DNA of 22,366 bases from an uncultured Micrococcales bacterium (GTDB lineage: Bacteria > Actinomycetota > Actinomycetes > Actinomycetales > Microbacteriaceae): assembly GCA_903824455.1 (NCBI GenBank), contig CAIJWY010000093.1, forward strand, positions 1 through 22,366, in the 5' to 3' direction. The notes beneath the pieces were generated by a model. It saw nothing but the letters and a program-made list of their open reading frames with translations, had not been told where the DNA came from and did no database searches. The translations under genes were made by a program, and so were the position numbers. Positions 1-7,881 of this stretch are shown here, one piece after another; positions within the stretch are counted from its first letter, which is position 1, and each line of letters begins with the position of its first letter.

Positions 1-434
1 ACCGGTTTGGTTTGAAGCTGCTTTGCTGCAAATCGCTCCAGAAGTATTTTGAGTTGGTCATGGTCGTGCTTGTAGCTGAGTTTTGCGCTGGCCTCTTCCG
101 GGCTAAACCAGTGAACCGCGCTGACCTCTTCGGAAGGCTTGAAGTTCGAGTTCGCCAGAGTCTTTTCGGAAACCTCACAGGCCCAGTAGTGAACTACTTT
201 CCAGCTTTTGTTCTCAAGGCGGTATCTCTGAATTCCGAGTGGAATTCCCAGCTGAACTTTGAGGCCGGTTTCTTCCCTGATCTCTCGCACAGCGGTTTCT
301 GGAAGTGATTCTCCGGCATCTACCTTGCCCTTGGGCCAGCTCCAGTCGTCGTAACGGCCGCGATGAATGACCGCAACCTTTAGTTGCTCATCTTCGATGC
401 GCCAAAGGATGGCGCCTGCAGCGTGAACGGCCAT
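1..434 (-). CDS. mutT1: NUDIX hydrolase, MutT1-like (3' end beyond window)
   Basis: The first 144 residues of a NUDIX-fold pyrophosphohydrolase, read on the minus strand and cut off by the left edge. A complete NUDIX box is visible: GKVDAGES at about residues 36-43, then AVREIREETGL, giving the G-x5-E-x7-REUxEExGU pattern that binds Mg2+. Family members hydrolyse nucleoside diphosphates linked to another moiety, including oxidised nucleotides and diadenosine polyphosphates. Its ATG (434-432) shares one base with the ppk stop (TAATG), so the two are probably translationally coupled. In mycobacteria the ppk neighbour is MutT1, which carries a C-terminal histidine-phosphatase domain. Whether this protein has that domain lies outside the window, so the MutT1 name rests on context. 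Confidence 0.88.
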   Translation of the reverse strand, partial: MAVHAAGAILWRIEDEQLKVAVIHRGRYDDWSWPKGKVDAGESLPETAVREIREETGLKVQLGIPLGIQRYRLENKSWKVVHYWACEVSEKTLANSNFKPSEEVSAVHWFSPEEASAKLSYKHDHDQLKILLERFAAKQLQTKP

Positions 435-2554
435 TACTTAGTTAGTGCTTTGCGGCTAGCGGTGAAGCGCATGACTTCGTCTTGAACGTCGGTCAGTTTC
501 TTTCCTTCGGCATCAAACTGGTGGCGGGTCCAGGAGCCGTTCGACTCCAAGTGCCAACTCGCTGAGGTGTCGCTCATTGCCAACGTGAATAGGTCTTGAA
601 GCTCTTTGATGTGGTCTGGTTGCGCGATTCGCACCAGCGCTTCAACGCGACGGTCCAGGTTTCGATGCATCATGTCGGCTGAACCGATGAAAATCTCTGG
701 GTCTCCGTCGTTTACGAATGAAAAGATTCTCGAGTGTTCGAGATAACGACCAAGGACTGATCGAACACGAATGTTGTGAGACAGGTCTGGAACACCCGGT
801 TTCAAGGCGCACATTCCTCGCACCAGAATGTCTATCGGAACACCGGCTTGACTGGCTTTGTAAAGTGAGTCGATAATCTGCTCGTCGACCAGGGAATTAA
901 CCTTGATTTGAATTCCAGCCGGCTTGCCTGCAAGGTGCTGTTCAACTTCGCGTTCAATACGCTCGGTTAGGCCTTCGCGAACCCCGTTTGGTGAAACTAG
1001 CAGCGCCTTGAAGTTGGCATCGGGAGCAAACCCCGAAAGCTGGTTGAAAAGACGGGTTAGGTCTTCGCCAACCTGTTCGCGAGAGGTTAGCAAACCGTAG
1101 TCTTCGTAGAAGCGAGCGGTCTTCGGGTTGTAGTTTCCGGTGCCGATGTGGCAGTAACGGCGAAGGTTCTCGCCTTCTTGACGGATCACCAATGAAAGCT
1201 TGCAGTGGGTTTTGAGACCAACGATGCCGTAGACCACGTGAACCCCGGCCTGCTCAAGTTTGCGAGCCCAGGTGATGTTGTTTTGCTCATCGAATCGAGC
1301 CTTGATTTCAACCAGCGCCAGAACCTGCTTGCCGGCTTCGGCCGCAACAATCAGGGCGTCGACAATCGGGGAGTCACCCGAGGTGCGATAGAGAGTTTGC
1401 TTGATTGCCAAAACCTTCGGGTCGGCTGCGGCCTGAGCTAGGAACTCTTGAACGCTAGTTGAGAACGATTCGTAGGGGTGGTGAAGCAAAATTTCACGTT
1501 CACGAATCGCGTGGAAGAAACTGACCTTTTCTTCGTCGGTGTTTCGAAGGTAGCGGTTGGTGACCACGTTGTGAGGTGGGAAATGCAGCTCGGCTCTTTT
1601 GATACTTGCGATTTCAAACAATCCGGTGAGGTCTAGCGGGGCCGGAAGGTTGTAAACATCTTCTTCTTCGATGTCGAGTTCGCGAACCAAGAGCTCTAGA
1701 ACCTGAGGGTTGATGTCGCTGGCAACCTCGAGGCGAACCGGTGGACCAAAGCGACGGCGAAGCAATTCTTTCTCGAGAGCAACCAGAAGGTTTTCGCCCT
1801 CGTCTTCATCAACTTCAAGGTCTTCGTTGCGAGTAACGCGGAAGGTGTGGTGCTGCAAGATCTCCATGCCAGCGAAAAGCTTGGCCAGGAACTGACCAAT
1901 CACGATTTCTAGTGGTAGGAACTTGGCATCGATGTTGGTGCTTCCTGGAACTCTCACGAAGCGAGGAAGTAGCGGAGGAACTTTAACTCTGGCAAAGTGC
2001 TCGGTTCCGTTTTCTGGGTTTCTAAGCACCACCGCTAGGTTTAGCGACAAACCGGAAATGTAAGGGAACGGATGAGCCGGGTCAACCGCAAGCGGCGTTA
2101 GCACAGGGAAAATTTGATTGTCGAAGTAACGCTTGAGAGCCACCTGTTGCTCTTCGGTTAGTTCGGCCCAGGTGGTTAGCCCAATGCCTTTGCTTCGAAG
2201 CTCGGGCTCAAGCACTTCTTTGAAAAGGTTTGCTTGGCGCAACTGAAGTCGGTGAGCCTCTTCGCTGATGGCTTCCAAAACTTCGGATGGTTCTAGTCCG
2301 GATGCCGAACGAACTGCAAGCCCGGTGGCGATTCGACGTTTTAGGCCGGCTACGCGAACCATAAAGAACTCGTCAAGATTAGAACCAAAAATTCCTGCGA
2401 AATTAACGCGCTCCAGAAGCGGCAGGGTGGTGTCTTCGGCAAGTTCCAGTACTCGCTGGTTAAACGCCAGCCAACTTAGCTCGCGGTCGAGAAAACGGTC
2501 AACCGGTAGGTCACCCATGTCGGGGATCGCGATGGACATGGTTTCTTCAGACAT
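434..2554 (-). CDS. ppk: Polyphosphate kinase 1
   Basis: PPK1 reversibly transfers the gamma-phosphate of ATP to inorganic polyphosphate. The 706 residues match the usual length. The N-terminal domain begins RFLDRELSWLAFNQRVL and contains the family stretch GSNLDEFFMVRVAG. The two phospholipase-D-like catalytic domains contain GLKTHCK with His450 and CHIGTGN with His469. Their 19-residue spacing equals that of the autophosphorylation histidines His435 and His454 of E. coli PPK, so His450 is the expected phospho-His. The later motif GSADMMHRNLDRRVE is also typical. The gene lies 42 nt downstream of glnR and overlaps the NUDIX gene by one base, suggesting one transcript that ties polyphosphate synthesis to a nitrogen regulator. 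No strong Shine-Dalgarno sequence is visible before the ATG. Confidence 0.97.
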   Translation of the reverse strand: MSEETMSIAIPDMGDLPVDRFLDRELSWLAFNQRVLELAEDTTLPLLERVNFAGIFGSNLDEFFMVRVAGLKRRIATGLAVRSASGLEPSEVLEAISEEAHRLQLRQANLFKEVLEPELRSKGIGLTTWAELTEEQQVALKRYFDNQIFPVLTPLAVDPAHPFPYISGLSLNLAVVLRNPENGTEHFARVKVPPLLPRFVRVPGSTNIDAKFLPLEIVIGQFLAKLFAGMEILQHHTFRVTRNEDLEVDEDEGENLLVALEKELLRRRFGPPVRLEVASDINPQVLELLVRELDIEEEDVYNLPAPLDLTGLFEIASIKRAELHFPPHNVVTNRYLRNTDEEKVSFFHAIREREILLHHPYESFSTSVQEFLAQAAADPKVLAIKQTLYRTSGDSPIVDALIVAAEAGKQVLALVEIKARFDEQNNITWARKLEQAGVHVVYGIVGLKTHCKLSLVIRQEGENLRRYCHIGTGNYNPKTARFYEDYGLLTSREQVGEDLTRLFNQLSGFAPDANFKALLVSPNGVREGLTERIEREVEQHLAGKPAGIQIKVNSLVDEQIIDSLYKASQAGVPIDILVRGMCALKPGVPDLSHNIRVRSVLGRYLEHSRIFSFVNDGDPEIFIGSADMMHRNLDRRVEALVRIAQPDHIKELQDLFTLAMSDTSASWHLESNGSWTRHQFDAEGKKLTDVQDEVMRFTASRKALTK

Positions 2555-2596
2555 GCATACAATCTTGCCACTTTTAGGTGTGCGGAAAGCAAATGG

Positions 2597-3283
2597 TTAG
2601 TAACTAACCGACTCCGACTCGACTTCGTCTTTATTTGGGTTAAACGAGTAACCACGGTTGCGAACCGTGCCAATTAGCGGCTCTAGTTCGCCCAGTTTGA
2701 AACGCAGACGACGAATGTGAACGTCGACGGTTCTGGTGCCACCAAAGTAGTCGTAGCCCCAAACCTCACTCAGTAGCTGATCGCGGGAGAAAACGCGACC
2801 GGGGTGCTGGGTTAGAAACTTGAGCAGTTCGAACTCTTTGTAGGTGAGATCGAGTGGAACGCCGTGAACCTTGGCCGAGTAGGTAACCTCATCGATGACG
2901 ATTCCTGACGTCTCAACCAGGGCTGAGAGAGACTTCGGCTTGTTGCGAGCCAGAGCAAGACGAATTCGGGCGTCTACCTCGGCAGGGCCGGCGTTGAATA
3001 GGATGACATCGGTGGCGCCCCACTCCTCGTTCACTGCGGCCAGACCGCCTTCGGTAAGCACCAAAATCAGGGGAGCGCTGAGCCCGGTGGTTTGAAGAAT
3101 TTTGGCCAGCGACTTCATGTTGTTGAGGTCTTGGCGAGCATCTAGGAAAATGAGGTCGGCCGCTGGAGCATTAACGATTCCAGCCGGCTCTGCAGGGATG
3201 TAACGCACCTTATGAGGGAGCAAACTTAGGGCAGGCAGAACTTCAGATCCCGGCAATGCCGAAAGAATTAGAAGTTGGGCCAT
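2597..3283 (-). CDS. glnR: GlnR-type orphan OmpR-family regulator
   Basis: A 228-residue winged-helix transcription factor with an N-terminal pseudo-receiver. It shares GlnR-specific stretches: VLPALSLLPHKVR near residue 15, LDARQDL around Asp48, EGGLAAVNEEWG, GPAEVDARIRLAL and PLDLTYKEFELLKFL. The DNA-binding domain ends with WGYDYFGGTRTVDVHIRRLR and a GTVRNRGY wing. The receiver lacks the N-terminal acidic pair and the conserved Lys of ordinary response regulators, and no histidine kinase is adjacent. Both fit the phosphorylation-independent GlnR dimer known in actinobacteria, which activates nitrogen-assimilation genes such as glnA and amtB. It leads the ppk-mutT1 unit and diverges from the 83-residue membrane protein across only 35 bp. 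Confidence 0.9.
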   Translation of the reverse strand: MAQLLILSALPGSEVLPALSLLPHKVRYIPAEPAGIVNAPAADLIFLDARQDLNNMKSLAKILQTTGLSAPLILVLTEGGLAAVNEEWGATDVILFNAGPAEVDARIRLALARNKPKSLSALVETSGIVIDEVTYSAKVHGVPLDLTYKEFELLKFLTQHPGRVFSRDQLLSEVWGYDYFGGTRTVDVHIRRLRFKLGELEPLIGTVRNRGYSFNPNKDEVESESVSY

Positions 3284-3318
3284 TTCTCTCCAAATGTTGG
3301 TAAGGGTAAGTTTAAGGT

Positions 3319-3570
3319 ATGAAACAGGGCTGGAGCGAAATCATTGCCATTTGGGTTGTCGTTGCCATCGCCACCGTTGGCATCACCTTCCTCGATCGTC
3401 AAGTGGCTTTGGTTTGGGCTGGCGCCATTTTGGCGGGCTCGCTCGCCGTGGTTTCTCTAATTCACCTTTTCAAAGAAGACGTCGACGGTTTTGTGCGGAA
3501 ACTCATCTATGTGGCCGGCGGCTCGTTCCTAATGCTTTCAACCGCGTCGCTCTATCTACTGCTCACCTAA
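3319..3570 (+). CDS. Small hydrophobic membrane protein (about 3 TM)
   Basis: An 83-residue protein with no family I can name. Three hydrophobic stretches are likely membrane helices: about residues 8-25 (IIAIWVVVAIATVG), 29-48 (VALVWAGAILAG) and 62-82 (LIYVAGGSFLMLSTASLYLL). A short charged loop (KEDVDGFVRK) lies between the second and third. It is the first gene of a five-gene plus-strand run continuing through a 36-residue ORF, a nitrobindin-like gene, ygfZ and a FUSC-family gene. The ATG is preceded by purine-rich TAAGGGTAAG, but the 35-bp gap to divergent glnR leaves little room for a leader, so the transcript may be leaderless. Overlapping ORFs in other frames lack the coherent hydrophobic pattern. 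Confidence 0.72.
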   Translation: MKQGWSEIIAIWVVVAIATVGITFLDRQVALVWAGAILAGSLAVVSLIHLFKEDVDGFVRKLIYVAGGSFLMLSTASLYLLLT

Positions 3571-3596
3571 GCAATCAGGCAAGGTAAAATCAAACT

Positions 3597-3707
3597 ATGA
3601 CTTTTTCATTCGAAGTGTTTTTCACCGGTCTTTTGATTTTGGCTTCGCTCGCCATGGCTGGAGTTTCAGCTTTAGTTCTTTACAAACTCTTCAAGGGGCA
3701 GAAGTAG
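3597..3707 (+). CDS. 36-residue single-TM small protein
   Basis: A short ORF reading MTFSFEVFFTGLLILASL and ending with the basic tail YKLFKGQK. It is one membrane helix (about residues 8-30) with a positively charged C-terminus, as expected for a small inner-membrane protein with its tail inside. AAGG lies about 11 nt before the ATG. The stop TAG (3705-3707) directly abuts the TTG start of the next gene, and the AAGGGG encoding its last residues is well placed as that gene's ribosome-binding site. The tight fit in the operon and the clean TM profile support it as real. No function is recognised; a regulatory partner of one of the two membrane proteins in the operon is speculation. Confidence 0.6.
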   Translation: MTFSFEVFFTGLLILASLAMAGVSALVLYKLFKGQK

Positions 3708-4292
3708 TTGTTTGAACTCCCCGAGGGTTTGCCAATTGAGCTAACCCCACTGGCTTTCCTGGTCGGTTCCTGGGAGGGAACCGGAATCATTGCCATCGAC
3801 GGCCGCGAGCACGAGTTTTCTCAGAAAATCGAATTTGCCCACGACGGTTCGGCTTCACTCACTTACATTTCTTCAGCGAAGCTCAATGACGAATCGGGCA
3901 CCGCACTTCCCAGCGAACTGGGCTACTGGCGCGTGGAACGCACCCGCACCGATTTCGACTACGGGCCCGGTCTAATTCCAGGTAAGGGCGAGAACCCGAT
4001 TCAGGCTTACGAGGCAATGGAAGCATTCCGCGCCGAACACGGCGGTTACAACATCGAAGTTTCCACGATTCACCCCGGCGGTGTGGCTGAGCTTTATCGC
4101 GGGTGGGTTCGTTCGGCTCGAATTGAGATTGCTTCCGCGCAGGGTGTGGCATTTGAAGGCGCTAAAACCTATCGCCACTCAACCCGCATGTACGGAATCG
4201 TTGAGGGTGCGCTGCTATGGGCCTGGGACATCGCACTTCCCGGCGGAGAACTCAAGTCTCACGCCTCAGGGCGATTAGAAAAGGTTGGCTAG
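3708..4292 (+). CDS. Nitrobindin/FABP-like beta-barrel protein (DUF1794)
   Basis: A 194-residue protein of the DUF1794 family, a ten-stranded barrel related to nitrobindins and fatty-acid-binding proteins. The diagnostic N-terminal pattern is FLVGSWEGTG at residues 17-26, matching GxWxGxG. Alternating beta-strand sequence follows, including ELGYWRVER and VAELYRGWVRS. Some members bind heme and nitric oxide and others, like Rv0813c of M. tuberculosis as I recall it, do not. I cannot identify the heme-ligand histidine by eye, so the ligand is unknown. The start is a TTG immediately after the preceding stop, with AAGGGG about 11 nt upstream. A DUF1794 gene near glnR is also seen in mycobacteria. 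It abuts ygfZ with no intergenic bases. Confidence 0.8.
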   Translation: MFELPEGLPIELTPLAFLVGSWEGTGIIAIDGREHEFSQKIEFAHDGSASLTYISSAKLNDESGTALPSELGYWRVERTRTDFDYGPGLIPGKGENPIQAYEAMEAFRAEHGGYNIEVSTIHPGGVAELYRGWVRSARIEIASAQGVAFEGAKTYRHSTRMYGIVEGALLWAWDIALPGGELKSHASGRLEKVG

Positions 4293-5258
4293 TTGGCCAT
4301 TGCCTCGTTTTCAAATCCGCTGGTTGAACAGCGCGATTTACTGAGCGGTAAAGCCGCGGTGGCACTCGATTCAAAGGTGATTCGAGTTATCGGTGACGAT
4401 CGGCTCAAGTGGCTGCACGCTCTCTTGAGCCAAAACCTGGTGAATCTTCTTCCAGGGGAATCCGCCGAAGCATTGTTACTCGACCCGCAGGGTCACATCG
4501 AGGCCAACCTGCATGTGGTTGACGATGGGCGCATCACCTGGCTCATAGTTGAAGAGCCTCAAGCCGCTCTGGTTTTCGAACACCTCAGCAAGATGAAACT
4601 GCGCACCAAGGTGCTAATTGAGCAAGAAAACGAATTACAGGTTTTTGCAACATTTGGAGCACCGCTGGCCAATGCCAACGTGGTTTGGGTTGATCCCTGG
4701 CCAGAAATTTACCCTGGCGGACACCGCTACGCAGCCAAGGCTGGCGAGGTTTGGACTTATGTTGAGTCGATTGCCGAAAAGTCGCAACTAGCTCCAGCCG
4801 GCACTTCCGCGCTAGAGGCCTTGAGAATCATGGCTCATCGCCCGAGCATGGAAGAGGTTGACGAAAAAACTCTTCCCCATGAGCTCGACTGGTTAGCCAC
4901 CGGAGTGCACATGAGCAAGGGCTGCTACCGCGGGCAAGAGGCGGTTGCCAAGGTTCACAATCTTGGTCACCCACCGCGTCGACTGGTGCTTCTGCACCTA
5001 GACGGCTCGGGCCACCTACTTCCGGAAATTGGCGCGAAGGTTTATTTAGGTGAAACCGAAGTTGGACGCATCACCACCGCAGGTTCGCACTTCGAGGCGG
5101 GAGCGGTTGCGCTCGCGGTAATCAAGCGAACCGTTCCAGAAGATGCCGTGTTGGAAATAACCGGCTCAATCACTGCGAATCAAGAAGTTATCGTGCCAAC
5201 TACTGCCGGCAAGACCGTTACCGTGCCGCGCAATAACCTGCTTAGATCCAGGCGATGA
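4293..5258 (+). CDS. ygfZ: YgfZ/GcvT-like folate-binding protein
   Basis: A 321-residue member of the YgfZ (CAF17) family, built on the GcvT aminomethyltransferase fold. These proteins use tetrahydrofolate to help assemble or repair certain Fe-S enzymes. The signature K-G-C-Y-x-G-Q-E is present as KGCYRGQEAV at residues 209-218, with the family cysteine at Cys211. The N-terminal part, VIRVIGDDRLKWLHALLSQN, corresponds to the usual 'G.D...FL....TND' region, and a small C-terminal barrel follows. The TTG start directly follows the upstream TAG and has AAAGG about 8 nt before it. The stop overlaps the next gene's start (ATGA). Context suggests it is housekeeping. Confidence 0.92.
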   Translation: MAIASFSNPLVEQRDLLSGKAAVALDSKVIRVIGDDRLKWLHALLSQNLVNLLPGESAEALLLDPQGHIEANLHVVDDGRITWLIVEEPQAALVFEHLSKMKLRTKVLIEQENELQVFATFGAPLANANVVWVDPWPEIYPGGHRYAAKAGEVWTYVESIAEKSQLAPAGTSALEALRIMAHRPSMEEVDEKTLPHELDWLATGVHMSKGCYRGQEAVAKVHNLGHPPRRLVLLHLDGSGHLLPEIGAKVYLGETEVGRITTAGSHFEAGAVALAVIKRTVPEDAVLEITGSITANQEVIVPTTAGKTVTVPRNNLLRSRR

Positions 5259-6319
5259 ACATTTCCTGGACGTTCAAAAGCGCGCTGGCTCGCGTAATTG
5301 AATCCATTCCACCGGCAGTCCAAATCGTGGTTGCGGCTTTGGCTGCCTACTCTTTTGCTTTCTATGTGTTGGGTCACCCAAACCCGCTACTGGCGGTAAC
5401 GGTAACCATCACCACCCTCGGTTTCACCCGAGATGCCAGACCACGTCGCGTTATTGAATCATCGGTCGGAATCGTGGCCGGTTTGGTCGGTAGCGAACTT
5501 CTGGCGAACTGGTTCGGTCAGGGATTTTGGCAGTTAGCGGTTACCCTGCTGATCTGCCTACTGGCCGCTCGTTTCGTAACCCAGAGCTCCAGCTTTGCTC
5601 TAACGGTTGGCATCCAGGCGATGCTCATTCAAATCTTGCCGCTACCGGATGCCCTATGGGATCGCCCGCTCGATGGAATCACCGCCGCGGTCACCTCGCT
5701 TTTGGTTACCGTGCTTATTCCTAGAAACCCGAAAGGGTTGGCTCTCAAGGATGCGGCCGCGCTGTTCACCGTTTTCTTAGATTCACTAGATTCACTTCGT
5801 TCGGCGCTTCGCGACGTTGACGTGGAAAAGGCCGACGAGATTTTGGTGAAAGTTCGCAAAACTCAGCCGTTGGTGGATAACTGGAGAATGTCGCTTGATA
5901 GCGCCGTTTCCATTTCTCGCCTGTCACCTTTTTTCAAAAAGAAGCGCCACGACCTCAGTGCTCAGTTGCGTCTGATGCGCGGAATGGACTTGGCAACCAG
6001 GAACTTGCGGGTGATTGTTCGCCGCGTCGACTTCCTGATTCGCGACGGAGTTAAACGCCCTTATCTGGCCGACCTGATCGAGCAAATCTTTGAGGCAACC
6101 ACGGATTTGGCGAAGGCCACCGAAAACGAAGATTTTCTGTTCTCGGCAAGGGCTGGATATCTGGAAGTCATTCATCAGCTCGACCCAAAGAAGTTTGGCA
6201 TCGCTGATCAGTTGCGTGAGGCATCGGTTCTGCTGTTGCTCCGCCCAATGCTGGTCGACCTGCTCTGCGCCACGGGAATGAGCGAAGACGATGCTCGCGA
6301 GGAACTCCCAGAGGTTTAG
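5255..6319 (+). CDS. FUSC-family membrane protein (aromatic-acid exporter-like)
   Basis: A 354-residue integral membrane protein. About six hydrophobic segments fill the first half (roughly residues 21-40, 44-57, 67-85, 91-108, 112-130 and 140-156). They are followed by a soluble, mostly helical, charged C-terminal half predicted to be cytoplasmic. This 'six TM plus helical domain' layout and the stretch TRDARPRRVIESSVGIVAG resemble FUSC and aromatic-acid-exporter families such as AaeB/YccS. The substrate cannot be deduced. It overlaps ygfZ by 4 nt (ATGA), so it closes the operon starting at 3319. Its stop overlaps the stop of the converging methyltransferase gene by 4 nt, with no terminator between them. 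Confidence 0.75.
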   Translation: MNISWTFKSALARVIESIPPAVQIVVAALAAYSFAFYVLGHPNPLLAVTVTITTLGFTRDARPRRVIESSVGIVAGLVGSELLANWFGQGFWQLAVTLLICLLAARFVTQSSSFALTVGIQAMLIQILPLPDALWDRPLDGITAAVTSLLVTVLIPRNPKGLALKDAAALFTVFLDSLDSLRSALRDVDVEKADEILVKVRKTQPLVDNWRMSLDSAVSISRLSPFFKKKRHDLSAQLRLMRGMDLATRNLRVIVRRVDFLIRDGVKRPYLADLIEQIFEATTDLAKATENEDFLFSARAGYLEVIHQLDPKKFGIADQLREASVLLLLRPMLVDLLCATGMSEDDAREELPEV

Positions 6320-7101
6320 TTCGGGTTAACTGCCGACCAATCCACCGTGATTTCTCCGAGGCGCCAACGTTTGCGACTCAACACAATCGGCCAACCGGAA
6401 GCCGTCATAGTTTCACAAACGGCCAACCATCGTTGAAGTGCTCCAAAAGTCCCCAGCGGTGCATGAGAAGCCCACGCCTGGTCGAGGGCCTTTAGATAAT
6501 CGTGAATTCGCTCGCCGGGAACGTTGTGGTGAATCAGTGCTTTAGGAAGTCTTTCGGCAACGATGCTCGGTTGTTCGAGACTTCCCAGGTGAAGGGAAAT
6601 GGTAAACAGCATCGGACCTGTTTTGGCTACCGTGACCCAGCTGCTTACCCGACCGATTTCATTGCAGGTGCCTTCAACCAGTACGCCGTTTTCACTTAGC
6701 CTCGAAACCATTAGATCCCAGGCCGGCATCACATCTCGTTCGTGATATTGGCGAAGAACGTTGAATGCTCTGATCACGTGGGCCTTTTCGACGCCGGTGG
6801 GTAACGGTGTTTCAAAACCACCGAGTAGAAAATCTAGCCCTGGTTCGGCGACGTCTAACCCTCTGGCAACGCGTTCCTTATCGATCTCAACACCAACCAC
6901 CCGCGCGCTCGGGTTTATTTTCATAAGGCGCTCGCGCAATTCGATTGCGGTAATTGGCGAGGCTCCGTAGCCAAGGTCGACCACCACCGCATTTTTCACT
7001 TTTACAATCGGTAGGCCCGCGATGAAGCGATCTACCCGACGTAACCGGTTTGGGTTAGTTGTGCCGCGCGTTACGCTGCCGATCCTTTTAGCTGATGCCA
7101 C
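6316..7101 (-). CDS. Class I SAM-dependent methyltransferase
   Basis: A 261-residue protein with a Rossmann SAM-binding core. Motif I is VVDLGYGASP at residues 40-49, and the strand-2 acidic residue expected to hold the SAM ribose is Glu72 in VVGVEID. A later DFLLGGFETPLP resembles the motif II region. The family is seen in actinobacteria as a poorly characterised methyltransferase, and the substrate is unknown. The start is GTG at 7101; the reading starts MASAKRIGSVTRGT. That GTG lies inside the longer gpm reading frame, so the genes are divergent with nearly abutting or overlapping 5' ends. The C-terminal 60 residues (WASHAPLGTFGALQRWL onward) are not part of the canonical fold and may form a substrate lid. 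Confidence 0.8.
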   Translation of the reverse strand: MASAKRIGSVTRGTTNPNRLRRVDRFIAGLPIVKVKNAVVVDLGYGASPITAIELRERLMKINPSARVVGVEIDKERVARGLDVAEPGLDFLLGGFETPLPTGVEKAHVIRAFNVLRQYHERDVMPAWDLMVSRLSENGVLVEGTCNEIGRVSSWVTVAKTGPMLFTISLHLGSLEQPSIVAERLPKALIHHNVPGERIHDYLKALDQAWASHAPLGTFGALQRWLAVCETMTASGWPIVLSRKRWRLGEITVDWSAVNPN

Positions 7102-7124
7102 CTATCAAGACTAAACTTGAAGGC

Positions 7125-7880
7125 ATGTCACCTCAATACACAGTCATTTTGTTGCGCCACGGAAACTCGGTTTGGAATCAGGAAAACCTGTTCACGGGTT
7201 GGGTAGACGTTGAACTTAGCGACCAGGGTCGCGCCGAGGCTAAACGGGCAGGCGAGCTGTTGGCCGAGTCTGGCTTGAAGCCAGATTTGGTTTACACATC
7301 AAAGCTAAAGCGTGCTATCAATACCGCTCACATCGCCCTAAACGCCGCCGAGCGGGTTTGGATTGATGTGAAGCGCGACTGGCGGCTAAACGAGCGTCAC
7401 TACGGTGCTCTACAGGGCAAGGACAAGGCTCAGACCCTGGCCGAGTATGGTCCGGAAATGTTTCAGACCTGGCGTCGCTCGTTTGATGTGCCACCACCAC
7501 CAATCGACGACAACGATAAGTATTCGCAGGCCCACGACGAACGTTATGCCGAGCTTGGCGAGAACATCCCGAAGACCGAGTGCCTGAAAGATGTTCTAGT
7601 TCGCATGCTTCCGCTTTGGAACGATGAAATTGTGAACGACCTTAAAGGTGGCAAAACGGTTCTGATCACCGCTCACGGCAACAGCCTTCGTGCACTTGTG
7701 AAACACCTCGACGGGCTATCGGATGACGAAATTGCGGAACTTAATATTCCTACCGGAATTCCTCTGGTTTATCGGTTGGATGAAAACTTCAAGCCACTGG
7801 TTGCCGGAGGCGAATACCTTGACCCAGAGGCTGCTGCCGCTGGGGCCGCGGCCGTGGCAGCGCAAGGCGACAAGAAGTAA
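7125..7880 (+). CDS. gpmA: 2,3-bisphosphoglycerate-dependent phosphoglycerate mutase
   Basis: This glycolytic enzyme interconverts 3- and 2-phosphoglycerate through a phosphohistidine. With the start at 7125 it has 251 residues, the normal length, and opens MSPQYTVILLRHGNS with nucleophile His12. The acid/base Glu90 lies in NERHYGALQGKDK, and the second phosphate-pocket histidine His184 in TAHGNSLRALVKHLDGLSD. A further in-frame ATG at 7095 would add ten residues and overlap the divergent methyltransferase start; family alignment favours 7125. The sequence TAAACT 10 nt upstream and little leader suggest a possibly leaderless transcript. The Ala-rich tail ends QGDKK. Linkage to senX3-regX3 is conserved in mycobacteria (gpm1). 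Confidence 0.96.
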   Translation: MSPQYTVILLRHGNSVWNQENLFTGWVDVELSDQGRAEAKRAGELLAESGLKPDLVYTSKLKRAINTAHIALNAAERVWIDVKRDWRLNERHYGALQGKDKAQTLAEYGPEMFQTWRRSFDVPPPPIDDNDKYSQAHDERYAELGENIPKTECLKDVLVRMLPLWNDEIVNDLKGGKTVLITAHGNSLRALVKHLDGLSDDEIAELNIPTGIPLVYRLDENFKPLVAGGEYLDPEAAAAGAAAVAAQGDKK

Positions 7881-7881
7881 A

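Noticed and set aside
12..308. A 98-residue plus-strand frame at the left edge
   Set aside because: It lies opposite the NUDIX gene, which has a complete catalytic box; the plus frame resembles nothing.
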